Positions 36,312 to 45,243 of a stretch of 46,986 nt of DNA are shown here, in pieces; position 1 is the stretch's first letter, and every line of letters starts with the position of its first letter. The notes under the pieces are model-generated. The model saw only the letters and a program-made list of their open reading frames with translations, had not been told where the DNA came from and ran no database searches. The translations under genes were made by a program, and so were the position numbers. Location: positions 1 to 46,986 of the forward strand of contig JALOAH010000028.1 in assembly GCA_023228865.1 (NCBI GenBank). Reading direction: 5' to 3'. The DNA is from Porticoccaceae bacterium (GTDB lineage: Bacteria; Pseudomonadota; Gammaproteobacteria; Pseudomonadales; Porticoccaceae).

Positions 36312-37304
36312 TCAATTCAGGCTCTGGATCACTTCCGCAGCAATTTGAAAGGATCGCAGCCTGGTTTCGTGGTGATACATATTGCCGGTGATAATCAGTT
36401 CGTCGGGCTGCACTTGAGCCATAAAGGCGGCAATTTTTTTCGCCACCGTTGCGGCGCTGCCAATGGCTGAGCAGGCGAGTACATGATCGAGAATAGCCTT
36501 GTGGTCGCGGGGAATTTCATTGATAAAGTTTTCCTTCGGCGGCGGAAATTTTCCCGGCCTGCCCAGGCGCAGATTGAGAAAACCCTGCTGCATTGAACTG
36601 GCCAGGTATTGAGCCTCGTCGTCGGTTTCCGCCGCCATTACCGTAAAACCGGTCATCACATAAGGCTTATCCAGGTAAGCAGAGGGTCGGAAGTTTTTGC
36701 GATAAATCTGTACCGCCGCCAGCAGATCGTCAGGGGCAAAATGGGAGGCAAAGGCGTAGGGCAGCCCCAAAGCCGCCGCCAGTTGGGCGCCAAAGGTACT
36801 GGAGCCGAGAATCCATACGGGAATGTTCGCCCCCTGACCGGGCACTGCGCAAACTTTCTGTCCGGTTGAAGATGGTGAAAAATAACCGAGAATTTCCACC
36901 ACATCCTGGGGAAATTGATCGATATCGGCATTGAGGTTGCGGCGCAGGGCGTAGGCCGTCGCCTGATCCGTGCCGGGTGCCCGCCCCAGACCCAGCTCGA
37001 TTCTGCCGGGGAAAAGCGCCTCCAGGGTGCCAAACTGTTCCGCTATCACCAGGGGTGAATGATTGGGCAGCATAATGCCGCCAGCACCCACCTTGATGGT
37101 ACTAGTGCCTGCGGCGATATGGCCGATAACCACCGCTGTGGCGGCGCTGGCAATGCCGGGCATATTGTGGTGTTCCGCCACCCAGTAACGGTGGTAACCC
37201 CAGTCTTCGGCATGGCGGGCGAGATCCAGTGAATTGCGCAGGGCGTCAGCGACGCTATTGCCCTCGGTGACCGGGCATAAATCGAGAAGTGAAAATTTTG
37301 TCAT
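36312..37304 (-). CDS. yhbW: YhbW-type luciferase-like flavin-dependent oxidoreductase
   Basis: This 330-residue protein follows E. coli YhbW closely from Phe-Ser-Leu-Leu-Asp-Leu onward, through Tyr-His-Arg-Tyr-Trp-x-Ala-Glu-His-His-Asn-Met and Gly-Arg-Ile-x-Leu-Gly-Leu-Gly-Arg-Ala-Pro-Gly to the His-Arg/Leu-Arg-Ser-Phe end. It belongs to the bacterial-luciferase-like FMN/F420 fold, in the MsnO8/YhbW subgroup; the reaction is not known. The ATG at 37304 is chosen by comparison with YhbW; an upstream in-frame GTG at 37316 is possible. It is divergent from the following exporter gene. Confidence 0.9.
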   Translation of the reverse strand: MTKFSLLDLCPVTEGNSVADALRNSLDLARHAEDWGYHRYWVAEHHNMPGIASAATAVVIGHIAAGTSTIKVGAGGIMLPNHSPLVIAEQFGTLEALFPGRIELGLGRAPGTDQATAYALRRNLNADIDQFPQDVVEILGYFSPSSTGQKVCAVPGQGANIPVWILGSSTFGAQLAAALGLPYAFASHFAPDDLLAAVQIYRKNFRPSAYLDKPYVMTGFTVMAAETDDEAQYLASSMQQGFLNLRLGRPGKFPPPKENFINEIPRDHKAILDHVLACSAIGSAATVAKKIAAFMAQVQPDELIITGNMYHHETRLRSFQIAAEVIQSLN

Positions 37305-37484
37305 TTCGTCTACCACTTAAATCTGTGGGGACAGTATTGCAAATTTTGCCTGCTGACATCAGTGAAATCTCGCTGTAATTGCAACAATGATTAACCTTTA
37401 TAGATATATTGACCAAGATTTTCTGTGTTAACCCGCCCTTGGAACCTATATCATCACAAACCGACTTTAGCTTTTGCCCAGCCC

Positions 37485-38702
37485 ATGCCGAACCGCCCCA
37501 CCAGTTCTGTTTCATTGCCCTTTTCCCTGATTATTGCCCTGGCGCTGACCATGATGCTGGGGCCGTTTTCCCTGGACACCTACCTGCCCGCGTTTCCCAT
37601 GATAGCCACAGCCTTCAACGTCGATCAGCAGGCGGTGTCCCTCAGCGTGTCTGTGTATATTTTTGCCCTGGCTTTTGGTCAGCTGACTGGCGGCGCCCTG
37701 TCTGACCGCCTTGGTCGCCAGCTGATTGTTTACACTGGCCTGGGGCTGTTTGCCGTGACGAGTCTGCTGTCCTCCCTGGCAGAATCCCTGACCCCGCTGT
37801 TGGTGGGGCGATGCTTTCAGGCCTTTGGCGCGGGCTGGGTGCTGGTGTCGGTTCCCGCCCTGGTGCGCGACCGCATTGCCGGGCAGCAGGCGGCAAAAAT
37901 GTTTTCCCTGATGGGGCTGATTATGATCATCGCCCCCGGCGTTGCCCCGAGTATTGGCAGTCTTTTTCTGGCACTGGGCAGTTGGCGGCTGATTTTTGTT
38001 TTTCTTGCCCTTTATGGACTGGCGCTGATACCACTGCTTTTTTATACGGTTTTTGCCCGCTCCACCCAAGTTGTCGCCGCAGCTGGCCAGAATCAGCCCC
38101 GGGCAAAGGGTATTCTGGCAACTTACAAAGCCGTGCTGACCACCAAAGCAGCGCTGCCTTTTATCCTCTGGCAGGCGGCCTCATTTTCCGTGATGATGCT
38201 GTTTATCACCCACGCCTCCTTTATTTATCAGGGGCATTTTCAGCAATCGGCGCAGGCTTTCTCTTTGCTTTTTGCCGCCAATATTATCGCCATGATGGTC
38301 TTTAATCTCGGCAATCGCGCGCTGCTCTCCAGGCTCAAGTCGCTGCATATTTTGCAACTGGCGACCCTGTGCCAGGGCGGAGGCATTTTATTGCTGGTCA
38401 TAGCGGCCGTTTTTGGTTGGCCCCTCTACGGATTTTTACTGGCAATGATGCTATCCATAGGCTCCCTGGGCGCCATAACGCCAAATATTCAGGCCTGTTT
38501 TCTTGATTATTTTCCTGTCAACAGCGGCACTGCTGCGGCGCTGATGGGAGCGGCACAGTTCGGCATTGCCGGAATTTTGAGCGCCCTCTCTGCCCTCCTG
38601 CCCCACACCCTGACGGCTGTGGTGCTGGCAATGGCCACCTGCGCCCTGGTCAGTTTCAGTTTTATGCTCATATCATTGAGACGAAATGGTAGTATTCATT
38701 GA
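37485..38702 (+). CDS. Bcr/CflA-family MFS drug exporter
   Basis: This 405-residue protein has twelve hydrophobic segments. Helix 1 has Gly-Pro-Phe-Ser-Leu-Asp-Thr-Tyr-Leu-Pro-Ala-Phe-Pro, diagnostic of Bcr/CflA exporters, followed by Gly-Gly-Ala-Leu-Ser-Asp-Arg-Leu-Gly-Arg in loop 2-3 and Arg-Cys-Phe-Gln-Ala-Phe-Gly-Ala-Gly in helix 4. Family members export bicyclomycin, chloramphenicol, sulfonamides or cysteine/peptides. The frame is open from a GTG at 37425; I use the ATG at 37485, which fits the family N-terminus. No strong ribosome-binding site is visible, so the start is uncertain. Confidence 0.88.
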   Translation: MPNRPTSSVSLPFSLIIALALTMMLGPFSLDTYLPAFPMIATAFNVDQQAVSLSVSVYIFALAFGQLTGGALSDRLGRQLIVYTGLGLFAVTSLLSSLAESLTPLLVGRCFQAFGAGWVLVSVPALVRDRIAGQQAAKMFSLMGLIMIIAPGVAPSIGSLFLALGSWRLIFVFLALYGLALIPLLFYTVFARSTQVVAAAGQNQPRAKGILATYKAVLTTKAALPFILWQAASFSVMMLFITHASFIYQGHFQQSAQAFSLLFAANIIAMMVFNLGNRALLSRLKSLHILQLATLCQGGGILLLVIAAVFGWPLYGFLLAMMLSIGSLGAITPNIQACFLDYFPVNSGTAAALMGAAQFGIAGILSALSALLPHTLTAVVLAMATCALVSFSFMLISLRRNGSIH

Positions 38703-38800
38703 TTGCTTTATAAAACACCGAGAAAAGGCTTCCATTACTTTTGGCAGCGAAGAAATAAACACCTGTATTTTCTTTGTTCTTATTGCATTTAAGGAGTTGC

Positions 38801-40279
38801 ATGCTATCCCTGGATTTTATAGCCATACCTCTGCTTGTGGTGGCTGCTCTGGTTTTTATCGCCGTATTGGCTGGAATACTCTCCGCCCGTATCGGCTTTC
38901 CATTTCTGCTTATTTTTCTTTTAGCCGGGGGCATAGCCGGCGAAGATGGCCTGGGTATCGAGTTTACCAATTTCAACCTCAGCTTCTGGGTGGGCAACAT
39001 TGCCCTCGCGGTCATTCTGATTGACGGCGGTCTGCGCACCAACTTTGACACCTTTCGCACCGGCTTGAAGCCCTCGCTGCTGCTGGCCACCCTCGGCGTC
39101 CTGGTATCCACGGTTCTCACCGCAGCAGCGGCAGTGTGGCTGCTCGACTTGACTTGGCCTATGGGATTACTGCTGGGCGCCATTGTCGGCTCGACCGACG
39201 CCGCCGCCGTATTCTCGGTTCTCAAAGGCAGCGGCATACGCATCAATGAGCGCGTCGCCTCCACGCTGGAAATCGAATCGGGAATGAACGACCCCATGGC
39301 GGTCTATCTGACCCTCACCTTTATCGGTGTCGCCACAGCAATGAATGGTGGTGACAGCGCTCATCTCAGCTGGCAACAAATTCTCATTGATTTGACCCAG
39401 CAGTTCGGTATCGGCGGAATTCTCGGCATTGCCGGCGGTTTTGCCATTGCCTGGCTGATGCCCCGCATGCGGATTTTCCTTGATGGTGAATCCGGCATTC
39501 TTGCCCTGCTGCTGATATCTGCGGGAATCGGCGTTTTTGCTTTGACGACTTGGCTTGGCGGATCCGGCTTTCTTGCGGTCTATGTGTATGGCGTGATTGT
39601 CGGCAACCGGGCGCGGCGCTCTGTGCGTCAGGCGCTGTCGGCGATGGATGGCTTTGCCTGGCTGGCGCAAGCGGGCATGTTCCTGCTGCTGGGGCTATTG
39701 GTGACACCCTCACAGGCTCTACCCACCATGCTTCCCGCCCTGGGCGTGGCGCTGTTTCTGATGCTGGTGGCGCGCCCCTTGGCGGTCTGGCTTTGCCTGG
39801 CGCCATTTCGGTTTCGCACCAACGAGATCACCTTTATTGCCTGGGTGGGATTGCGGGGCGCGGTTCCCATTGTCCTCGCCATCTTCCCGGTCATGGCCAA
39901 TATTGAAGGCGCCAGTATTTTCCTCAACGTCGCCTTTGTGGTGGTGATTATTTCCCTGCTGTTTCAGGGCGGCACCCTGCCCTGGTTTGCCCGCCGCCTG
40001 GGTTTGGCGCTACCGGACAAGGATGACAGCAAAAAATTCCGCCAGGTATTCGGCGATTTTGTTCTCGACGCCAATGTCAGTATTGCCATGCTGGGGAGTT
40101 TTTATAATCTTCCTGTGCCCGAAGAAAACCCCGAAATGACCCTGGCTGAATGGATAAACAAAGAACTGCGGCGACCGCCCATCCTCGGCGACCGTATCGA
40201 TCTCGGCAACGCCAAACTGGTGGTGCGAAAACTGGAGGACGGCAAAATCCGCCAGGTGGGTTTGAAGCTTCCCTCCTAA
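38801..40279 (+). CDS. NhaP2/CvrA-like potassium/proton antiporter
   Basis: This 492-residue CPA1-family antiporter has about twelve to thirteen hydrophobic segments. The core has Gly-Ser-Thr-Asp-Ala-Ala-Ala-Val-Phe near residue 137 and Glu-Ser-Gly-Met-Asn-Asp-Pro-Met near 165, which include the ion-binding Asp of this family. The C-terminal 90 or so residues form a soluble domain shorter than the TrkA-C plus CorC tail of E. coli NhaP2 (about 578 residues). The start is the ATG at 38801 preceded by AAGGAG four bases upstream; an in-frame start at 38774 would precede that site. It probably exports potassium or sodium in exchange for protons. Confidence 0.9.
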   Translation: MLSLDFIAIPLLVVAALVFIAVLAGILSARIGFPFLLIFLLAGGIAGEDGLGIEFTNFNLSFWVGNIALAVILIDGGLRTNFDTFRTGLKPSLLLATLGVLVSTVLTAAAAVWLLDLTWPMGLLLGAIVGSTDAAAVFSVLKGSGIRINERVASTLEIESGMNDPMAVYLTLTFIGVATAMNGGDSAHLSWQQILIDLTQQFGIGGILGIAGGFAIAWLMPRMRIFLDGESGILALLLISAGIGVFALTTWLGGSGFLAVYVYGVIVGNRARRSVRQALSAMDGFAWLAQAGMFLLLGLLVTPSQALPTMLPALGVALFLMLVARPLAVWLCLAPFRFRTNEITFIAWVGLRGAVPIVLAIFPVMANIEGASIFLNVAFVVVIISLLFQGGTLPWFARRLGLALPDKDDSKKFRQVFGDFVLDANVSIAMLGSFYNLPVPEENPEMTLAEWINKELRRPPILGDRIDLGNAKLVVRKLEDGKIRQVGLKLPS

Positions 40280-40317
40280 ACCATGGAGAAAATTGGTTTC
40301 CCATCCGTCGCAAGCGC

Positions 40318-40998
40318 CTAAAGCAACCAGCGGGACGCAATTTTCGGCACCCAGTGGGCGGCCTTTCCTTTTAACCACTGGAATGATTCCGGTGGTTCAC
40401 CATCAATATCTTTGGTCACCAGAATTTTTTCATCAGCTTGTTTGGCGAAATCCAGCAAAGATGCCGCCGGGTAAACGGCGAGGGAAGTTCCCACCACCAT
40501 CACCTTGTCGGCTCTTGATACTTCCTGGATGGCAATATCAAAGTCCATGACCCTTTCACCGAACCAGACAATATGGGGACGCAGCTGGCTGCCCAGTTCG
40601 CAGAGGTCGCCAATCTGTGTCGGATTGCCATTGGCGCTATAAATCAGTGTGCTATCACTGGTGCTGCGCACCTTGGCAAGCTCGCCGTGAAGATGTATCA
40701 CCTGTGAAGATCCAGCGCGTTCATGGAGGTCATCGACATTCTGGGTAACAATGACAACATCGTGATGAGATTCCAGCTCTGCCAACGCCAGATGAGCCGG
40801 GTTAGGTTGGGCGGCCAATGCCAGCTGACGGCGTTCATTGTAAAACTCCAGCACCAGTTCGGGCTGTTTTTCCCAGGCCTGGGGCGAAGCCAGATCATAG
40901 AATGAGTGGTTTCGCCACAGACCATCATCGTCGCGAAAGGTTTTCAGGCCGCTCTCGGCGCTAATACCCGCACCGCTGATCACCACTATTTTTGCCAT
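40318..40998 (-). CDS. Sir2-family NAD-dependent deacylase lacking the zinc cysteines
   Basis: This 226-residue sirtuin has Gly-Ala-Gly-Ile-Ser-Ala-Glu-Ser-Gly (9-17), Thr-Gln-Asn-Val-Asp (85-89) and the catalytic histidine His104 in His-Leu-His-Gly-Glu-Leu. The class III substrate motif Tyr-x-x-Arg is present at Tyr53/Arg56, which predicts removal of succinyl or similar acidic acyl groups. The four cysteines that bind structural zinc in CobB are missing: only one Cys occurs in that insert, which is shortened. Similar zinc-free sirtuins occur in other bacteria. I start at the ATG at 40998. It may tie NAD status to the acyl-CoA enzymes nearby. Confidence 0.88.
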   Translation of the reverse strand: MAKIVVISGAGISAESGLKTFRDDDGLWRNHSFYDLASPQAWEKQPELVLEFYNERRQLALAAQPNPAHLALAELESHHDVVIVTQNVDDLHERAGSSQVIHLHGELAKVRSTSDSTLIYSANGNPTQIGDLCELGSQLRPHIVWFGERVMDFDIAIQEVSRADKVMVVGTSLAVYPAASLLDFAKQADEKILVTKDIDGEPPESFQWLKGKAAHWVPKIASRWLL

Positions 40999-41032
40999 AT
41001 CGCCACCGCTTAAAGGAAAAGGACAGAAAACA

Positions 41033-41064
41033 AAAAAGGGATTGTTTTTCAACAACCCCTTTTG
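41033..41064 (-). terminator. Intrinsic terminator after mmsB
   Basis: On the - strand AAAGGGGTTGTT and AACAATCCCTTT form a stem with one bulge and a GAAA loop, followed by a run of T. It lies 20 bases after the mmsB stop and closes the five-gene valine/isobutyrate operon before the sirtuin gene. Confidence 0.8.
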
Positions 41065-41083
41065 GAAAAACACCCTGGTTTGA

Positions 41084-41974
41084 TTACTGGAACAGCTTCA
41101 GAATTTGCGAGAAGTCCTGGCCGCCGCGCTCTGAATCGCCGTGCTTGAACATGTAGTACAGGCTTTGTGCCATAGATCCCATGGGCACTGCAGACTCGGA
41201 ATATTTCGCTGTATCCATTGCCAGACCAAGATCCTTGAGCATCAGATTGAGCATAAAGCCGCCCTGATAATCTTTGCTTGCGGGTACATTTTCCATCACG
41301 CCGGGCACCGGATTGTATTTTTCCAAAGACCAGTTGCAGCCGGAACTTTTGAGCATGATTTCTGACAGAACCTTGGGGTCAAGACCGTTGTTAATGCCCA
41401 TCTGCAGAGCTTCTGCGGTGCCCGCCATATGAATGGCCAACAGCATGTTGTTGCAGATTTTGGCCACAGAACCGGCGCCGTGATCACCCGCATGAAAAAT
41501 ATTGACTCCCATGGCTTGAAGCACGACTTTACCGCGCTCGAAGTCTTCGCCAGAACCGCCGCACATAAACGCCAGGGTTCCTGCAGCCGCAGCCGCAGTA
41601 CCGCCAGAAACGGGGGCATCAATAAAATGGATATTGCGCTCTGATGCGGCTTTGGCAACCCGCCGGGAGTTTTGCGGGGCAACAGTGGAGCAGTCAATCA
41701 CCAGGGCTGTAACGGGAATTGAGTCCAGCAGTTTTTGATCGTCGATCATGACCGCTTCAACAATGGGGCCGGAAGGCAGCATGGTGACAACAAAGTCTGC
41801 ATCCTTAACCGCTTCGTGGGGGTTGGAGGTAGTGTTGCAACCCTCGGCTTTTACCTTTTCCAGCGCCGGAGCCGAAAGGTCAAAAGCCGTGACGGCAAAA
41901 CCTTTTTTGACAAGGTTGATCGCCATGGGGCCGCCCATGTTTCCCAGCCCGATAAATGCCACTTTTTGCGCCAT
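41084..41974 (-). CDS. mmsB: 3-hydroxyisobutyrate dehydrogenase
   Basis: This 296-residue enzyme oxidises 3-hydroxyisobutyrate to methylmalonate semialdehyde with NAD+. The N-terminal Rossmann motif Gly-Leu-Gly-Asn-Met-Gly (residues 9-14), the substrate-binding Asp-Ala-Pro-Val-Ser-Gly-Gly-Thr and the catalytic lysine in Gly-Ser-Val-Ala-Lys-Ile-Cys-Asn-Asn are all present. The start is the ATG at 41974 with GGAG eight bases upstream; an ATG six bases earlier overlaps that site. It is the last gene of the operon. Confidence 0.93.
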   Translation of the reverse strand: MAQKVAFIGLGNMGGPMAINLVKKGFAVTAFDLSAPALEKVKAEGCNTTSNPHEAVKDADFVVTMLPSGPIVEAVMIDDQKLLDSIPVTALVIDCSTVAPQNSRRVAKAASERNIHFIDAPVSGGTAAAAAGTLAFMCGGSGEDFERGKVVLQAMGVNIFHAGDHGAGSVAKICNNMLLAIHMAGTAEALQMGINNGLDPKVLSEIMLKSSGCNWSLEKYNPVPGVMENVPASKDYQGGFMLNLMLKDLGLAMDTAKYSESAVPMGSMAQSLYYMFKHGDSERGGQDFSQILKLFQ

Positions 41975-42028
41975 GATCATTACTCCTCAGTTGTCTTTAC
42001 TAGACGATTATTGGTTGTTTGCCAGAAT

Positions 42029-43135
42029 TTATAAATCAGCCAGCGGATTGGTTTGCCAGGGGGAGCGGAATTGCTGTTCAACAAAATCAGCGGTTACCTC
42101 TGCCAGAGTCGCTGGATTAAATTTGGGCTGGCGATCTTTGTCCACCAGGAGCGCGCGAACGCCCTCGGCGAAATTACCGGAGCTCATACAGTTGGTGGAA
42201 AGCACCAGTTCACTTTGAAACACTTCCCGCAACGACAGGTGCAAACTGCGGCGCAGCTGTTCATAAATTAAATGGATGCTGGAAGGACAGCCTGCGGCCA
42301 GGGTTTTGGCCGCTCCGGCCATCCACTTGTCATCACCTTCGTAAGCGGTGATGGCGGCAACGATATCGGCAAGGCTATCGCCATCAGTCATGCGTTGAAT
42401 AATGTCGTAATGATCCCGAACCACAGACACTGGCGGCTCGCCGGCGTCTTTTTCAAGATCCCGCAGCACATGGCTCACCTGGCCGTGGTGTTTGTCGGGA
42501 GAATTCCACGAAACGGCGGTCAAGCTGGCGATGACAGCGTCCCACTGGTCGTGCTTAAGAAAACGATCGGCAAGACCCAGGTAGAGGGTGTCACCGGCAT
42601 TGATGGCGGCGCCGGTCAATGCCAGAAAAAGACCGGTTCTGCCCGGCGTGCGGTTGAGGAACCAGGAACCGCCGACATCGGGATAAAGGCCGATGGTCAC
42701 TTCCGGCATGGCGAGGCGGGTTTCCGCGGTGACGACTCGGTGGCTGGCGCCGCTGAACAGCCCCATGCCGCCACCCATGACCACACCGTGACCCCAGACA
42801 ATAATGGGTTTGCTGTAGGTGTGGATCAGATAGTCGAGCCGGTATTCTTTCTCGAAAAATTCCGCGGCCTTGCCGTCGCCGGCGAGAGCAGAATTGCGCA
42901 ACTGGAGAACATCGCCACCGGCACAGAAGGCGCGATCACCACTGCCCCGCAAAACCACGCAGGCAATGCTCTCGTCTGCCTGCCACTGATTCAGCTGGGG
43001 CGTGAGTATTTCCACCATCGCCAGTGTCAGTGAATTCAGAGATTTTGGCGCATTGAGGGTGGCCACCCCGATGCGGTAGCCATTGGCGGAGGCAATTTCT
43101 TCAATCAATACAGGGGTATCTGCTGCTTCTGTCAT
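42029..43135 (-). CDS. 3-hydroxyisobutyryl-CoA hydrolase
   Basis: This 368-residue crotonase-fold protein is longer than hydratases and has the HIBCH hallmarks: Gly-Gly-Gly-Met-Gly-Leu, Met-Pro-Glu-x-Thr-Ile-Gly-Leu-Tyr-Pro-Asp-Val-Gly-Gly-Ser, with the conserved Glu and Asp used for thioester hydrolysis, and the extra C-terminal helical part. It releases 3-hydroxyisobutyrate from its CoA ester for MmsB. The start at 43135 has GGGA seven bases upstream. The 54-base gap to mmsB supports co-transcription. Confidence 0.9.
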   Translation of the reverse strand: MTEAADTPVLIEEIASANGYRIGVATLNAPKSLNSLTLAMVEILTPQLNQWQADESIACVVLRGSGDRAFCAGGDVLQLRNSALAGDGKAAEFFEKEYRLDYLIHTYSKPIIVWGHGVVMGGGMGLFSGASHRVVTAETRLAMPEVTIGLYPDVGGSWFLNRTPGRTGLFLALTGAAINAGDTLYLGLADRFLKHDQWDAVIASLTAVSWNSPDKHHGQVSHVLRDLEKDAGEPPVSVVRDHYDIIQRMTDGDSLADIVAAITAYEGDDKWMAGAAKTLAAGCPSSIHLIYEQLRRSLHLSLREVFQSELVLSTNCMSSGNFAEGVRALLVDKDRQPKFNPATLAEVTADFVEQQFRSPWQTNPLADL

Positions 43136-43160
43136 TGTTAAATCCCGAATAATACAGTCT

Positions 43161-43174
43161 GTGTCTATAGACAC
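43161..43174. promoter_or_regulatory. Perfect 14-bp palindrome in the valine operon
   Basis: GTGTCTATAGACAC is a perfect palindrome located 26 bases upstream of the hydrolase start codon and next to a separate hairpin at 43177-43197. Its symmetry without a loop suggests a DNA-binding site rather than an RNA hairpin, but no regulator is identified. Confidence 0.4.
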
Positions 43175-43176
43175 TA

Positions 43177-43197
43177 AGGCCGGGGAAATCCCGGCCT
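43177..43197 (-). other. GC-rich hairpin between hydratase and hydrolase genes
   Basis: AGGCCGGG and CCCGGCCT form a perfect 8-bp stem around a five-base loop. It lies 27 bases after the hydratase stop. No uridine run follows on the coding strand, so it is more likely an mRNA stability or processing element than a terminator. Confidence 0.5.
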
Positions 43198-43223
43198 GTC
43201 AGGGTTAATGGCGCATCGAAAAA

Positions 43224-43997
43224 TCAGCGATTTTTCCACTCGGGGGCACGTTTTTCAACAAAGGCGGCCACACCTTCTTTCTGGTCTTCGCTGTCCCAGA
43301 GTTTGACAAACAGCTCGCGCTCAAGGGAGAAGGTCCTGCCCATGGGCTGAGTGCGGGCGGCCATAATCAGTTCTTTACAGTAACGCACAGAGGTCGGGCT
43401 CTGCTTGGCCACTTTTGCCGCCAGTTCCACCGCTTTGTCGAGAACAGTGCCTGTGTCGACAACTTCCTGAATCAGGCCAATTTCAAGTGCTTTATCGGCT
43501 TTGAGGCGTTCGCCGAGAAGGATCATGCGCTTTGCCCAGGCTTCACCCACCAGCCAGGGAAGATGCTGGGAACCCAGACCACAGGGGAGTAAACCGACAG
43601 CCGCTTCGGGGAGCGCCATTTGCGCTTGCTGCTCGGCAATACGGAAGTCGCAGGCGAGCGCCACTTCAAGACCACCGCCCATGGCGAAACCGGTAATGGC
43701 GGCAATGGAAACCCCTTTGTAATTGGTGAGGGTTTCAAAGGCGTCGCCAAATGCGGCGGCAAAGGTAAAGGCCAGGCCTTTGTCATCGTGGTTAAAACGG
43801 TTGAGATCGGCGCCGGCACAGAAGAATTTTTCGCTGTTGCTGGTGATAATGAGGGCGTAATTGTCGGCATCCTCATTGAGTTCAAGAACCATGCTTTTTA
43901 GCAGGTTGAGACTCTCCGGCGTCCAGGTGTTGGCCGGGGGGTTGTTCATGGTAATGATGGCGGTGTGACCGCGTTTTTCCAGTAGTAGTGCACTCAT
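43224..43997 (-). CDS. Enoyl-CoA hydratase (methacrylyl-CoA hydratase candidate)
   Basis: This 257-residue crotonase keeps both hydratase glutamates, Glu111 in Gly-Gly-Gly-Leu-Glu and Glu131 in Ala-Leu-Pro-Glu, in contrast to the PaaG-like protein at 9864. In this operon it would hydrate methacrylyl-CoA to 3-hydroxyisobutyryl-CoA. Its ATG overlaps the stop of the acyl-CoA dehydrogenase gene as ATGA, so translation is coupled. Specificity for methacrylyl-CoA is inferred from the neighbours only. Confidence 0.9.
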   Translation of the reverse strand: MSALLLEKRGHTAIITMNNPPANTWTPESLNLLKSMVLELNEDADNYALIITSNSEKFFCAGADLNRFNHDDKGLAFTFAAAFGDAFETLTNYKGVSIAAITGFAMGGGLEVALACDFRIAEQQAQMALPEAAVGLLPCGLGSQHLPWLVGEAWAKRMILLGERLKADKALEIGLIQEVVDTGTVLDKAVELAAKVAKQSPTSVRYCKELIMAARTQPMGRTFSLERELFVKLWDSEDQKEGVAAFVEKRAPEWKNR

Positions 43998-45160
43998 CTC
44001 AAAGCCTCCGTAGCGCCGTCTTCCAATAAACGACGGGCAGTTATAACACGCATAATTTCGTTGGTTCCTTCAAGGATCTGGTGAACCCGAGCATCGCGGA
44101 AAAAACGTTCGATGGGGTATTCCCGCAGGTAACCGTAACCGCCGTGAAGTTGCAGCGCCTCGTTACAGACATTGAAACCAACATCCGTGGCGAAGCGTTT
44201 CGCCATGGCACAGAACACGGTTTTTTCCGGGTGGTTGGCGTCGATGGCAGCACCGGCGCGATGCACCATCAGCCTGGCCGCCAACAATTCGGTCGCCATA
44301 TCGGCCAGGCGGAACTGCAGCGCCTGAAACTCAGCAATGGGCTTGCCAAACTGTTCCCGTTGGCGCACATAGGCCTGGGTGATATCCAAACAGGCCTGCG
44401 CCGCGCCCAGGGAACAGGCGGCAATATTGATGCGGCCACCGTCGATACCGCGCATGGCGATTTTGAAACCCTCGCCCTCAGCGCCGAGACGGTTTGCCAC
44501 GGGAACGCGAACATTGTCGAAAGTGATGGCGCGGGTAGGCTGGGAATTCCAGCCCAGCTTGACTTCGTTTTTGCCGAAATCAACGCCAGCCAAATCGGAA
44601 GGAATCGCAAAAGCGGTAATACCGCGGGCGCCAGAGCCGGGTTCGCCAGTGCGCGCCATCACCACCAGCATTTCGGTGGCGCCAGCGCCGCTGATAAACA
44701 TCTTGCTGCCGTTGACCACATAGTGGTCGCCATCCAGTTTTGCGCTGGTGCGCAGGGAGGCGGCGTCGGAACCGGAGTTTGGCTCGGTCAGGCAATAAGA
44801 GGCCAGTTTCTGGCCGCTGATAAGATCTTCACACCACTGGGCGCGAACACTGTCGGTGCCCCAGGTGCAGAGCATCCAGGTGGCCATATTGTGGATGGAA
44901 ATAAAGGCTGCGGTTGAGGTGCAACCCATGGCCAGCTCCTCAAGAATGATGGTGGTATCCAGCCGGGAAAGGCCGAGACCACCCTGGTCTTCCGGGGAAT
45001 AGAGGCCGCAAAAACCCAACTCCCCTGCCGCCGCAATGACTTCGCGGGGGAAAATTTTATGCTCGTCCCATTCCGCTGCATTTGGCGCCAGCTCTCCCTG
45101 GGCGAAATTTCTGGCAGCTTCTTTGAGAGCCAGCTGGTCGTCGGTGAATTCAAAATTCAT
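43994..45160 (-). CDS. Acyl-CoA dehydrogenase (isobutyryl-CoA dehydrogenase candidate)
   Basis: This 388-residue flavoprotein has the canonical short-chain acyl-CoA dehydrogenase layout: Tyr-Cys-Leu-Thr-Glu-Pro-Asn-Ser-Gly-Ser-Asp near residue 125, Arg-x-Gln-Phe-Gly-Lys-Pro-Ile near 270, Gln-Leu-His-Gly-Gly-Tyr-Gly-Tyr near 340, and the catalytic Glu in Leu-Glu-Gly-Thr-Asn-Glu-Ile. In mmsAB-type operons this enzyme converts isobutyryl-CoA to methacrylyl-CoA. The ATG at 45160 is chosen; an in-frame GTG at 45172 is possible. A perfect hairpin lies upstream. Confidence 0.92.
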   Translation of the reverse strand: MNFEFTDDQLALKEAARNFAQGELAPNAAEWDEHKIFPREVIAAAGELGFCGLYSPEDQGGLGLSRLDTTIILEELAMGCTSTAAFISIHNMATWMLCTWGTDSVRAQWCEDLISGQKLASYCLTEPNSGSDAASLRTSAKLDGDHYVVNGSKMFISGAGATEMLVVMARTGEPGSGARGITAFAIPSDLAGVDFGKNEVKLGWNSQPTRAITFDNVRVPVANRLGAEGEGFKIAMRGIDGGRINIAACSLGAAQACLDITQAYVRQREQFGKPIAEFQALQFRLADMATELLAARLMVHRAGAAIDANHPEKTVFCAMAKRFATDVGFNVCNEALQLHGGYGYLREYPIERFFRDARVHQILEGTNEIMRVITARRLLEDGATEALR

Positions 45161-45195
45161 AGGCTTTATCACTCATCTCTGGGGTTCAGGGATAG

Positions 45196-45225
45196 GGACA
45201 GGCTCAAATGCCTTTGAGCCTGTCC
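45196..45225 (-). other. Perfect 13-bp hairpin between aldehyde and acyl-CoA dehydrogenase genes
   Basis: GGACAGGCTCAAA and TTTGAGCCTGTCC pair perfectly with a four-base loop. It lies between the aldehyde dehydrogenase stop (45244) and the next start (45160). No uridine tract follows on the - strand. It may be a REP-like element or a processing/attenuation hairpin that sets different expression of the first gene and the rest. Confidence 0.7.
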
Positions 45226-45243
45226 GACATTTGGGCAACCCGG

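Noticed and set aside
42272..43033. 253-codon + strand open frame opposite the 3-hydroxyisobutyryl-CoA hydrolase
   Set aside because: It is antisense to a strongly conserved gene and is rich in Gly/His/Asn as expected for a mirror frame.
44081..44917. 278-codon + strand open frame opposite the acyl-CoA dehydrogenase
   Set aside because: It is a shadow of a gene with clear catalytic motifs; no independent evidence supports it.
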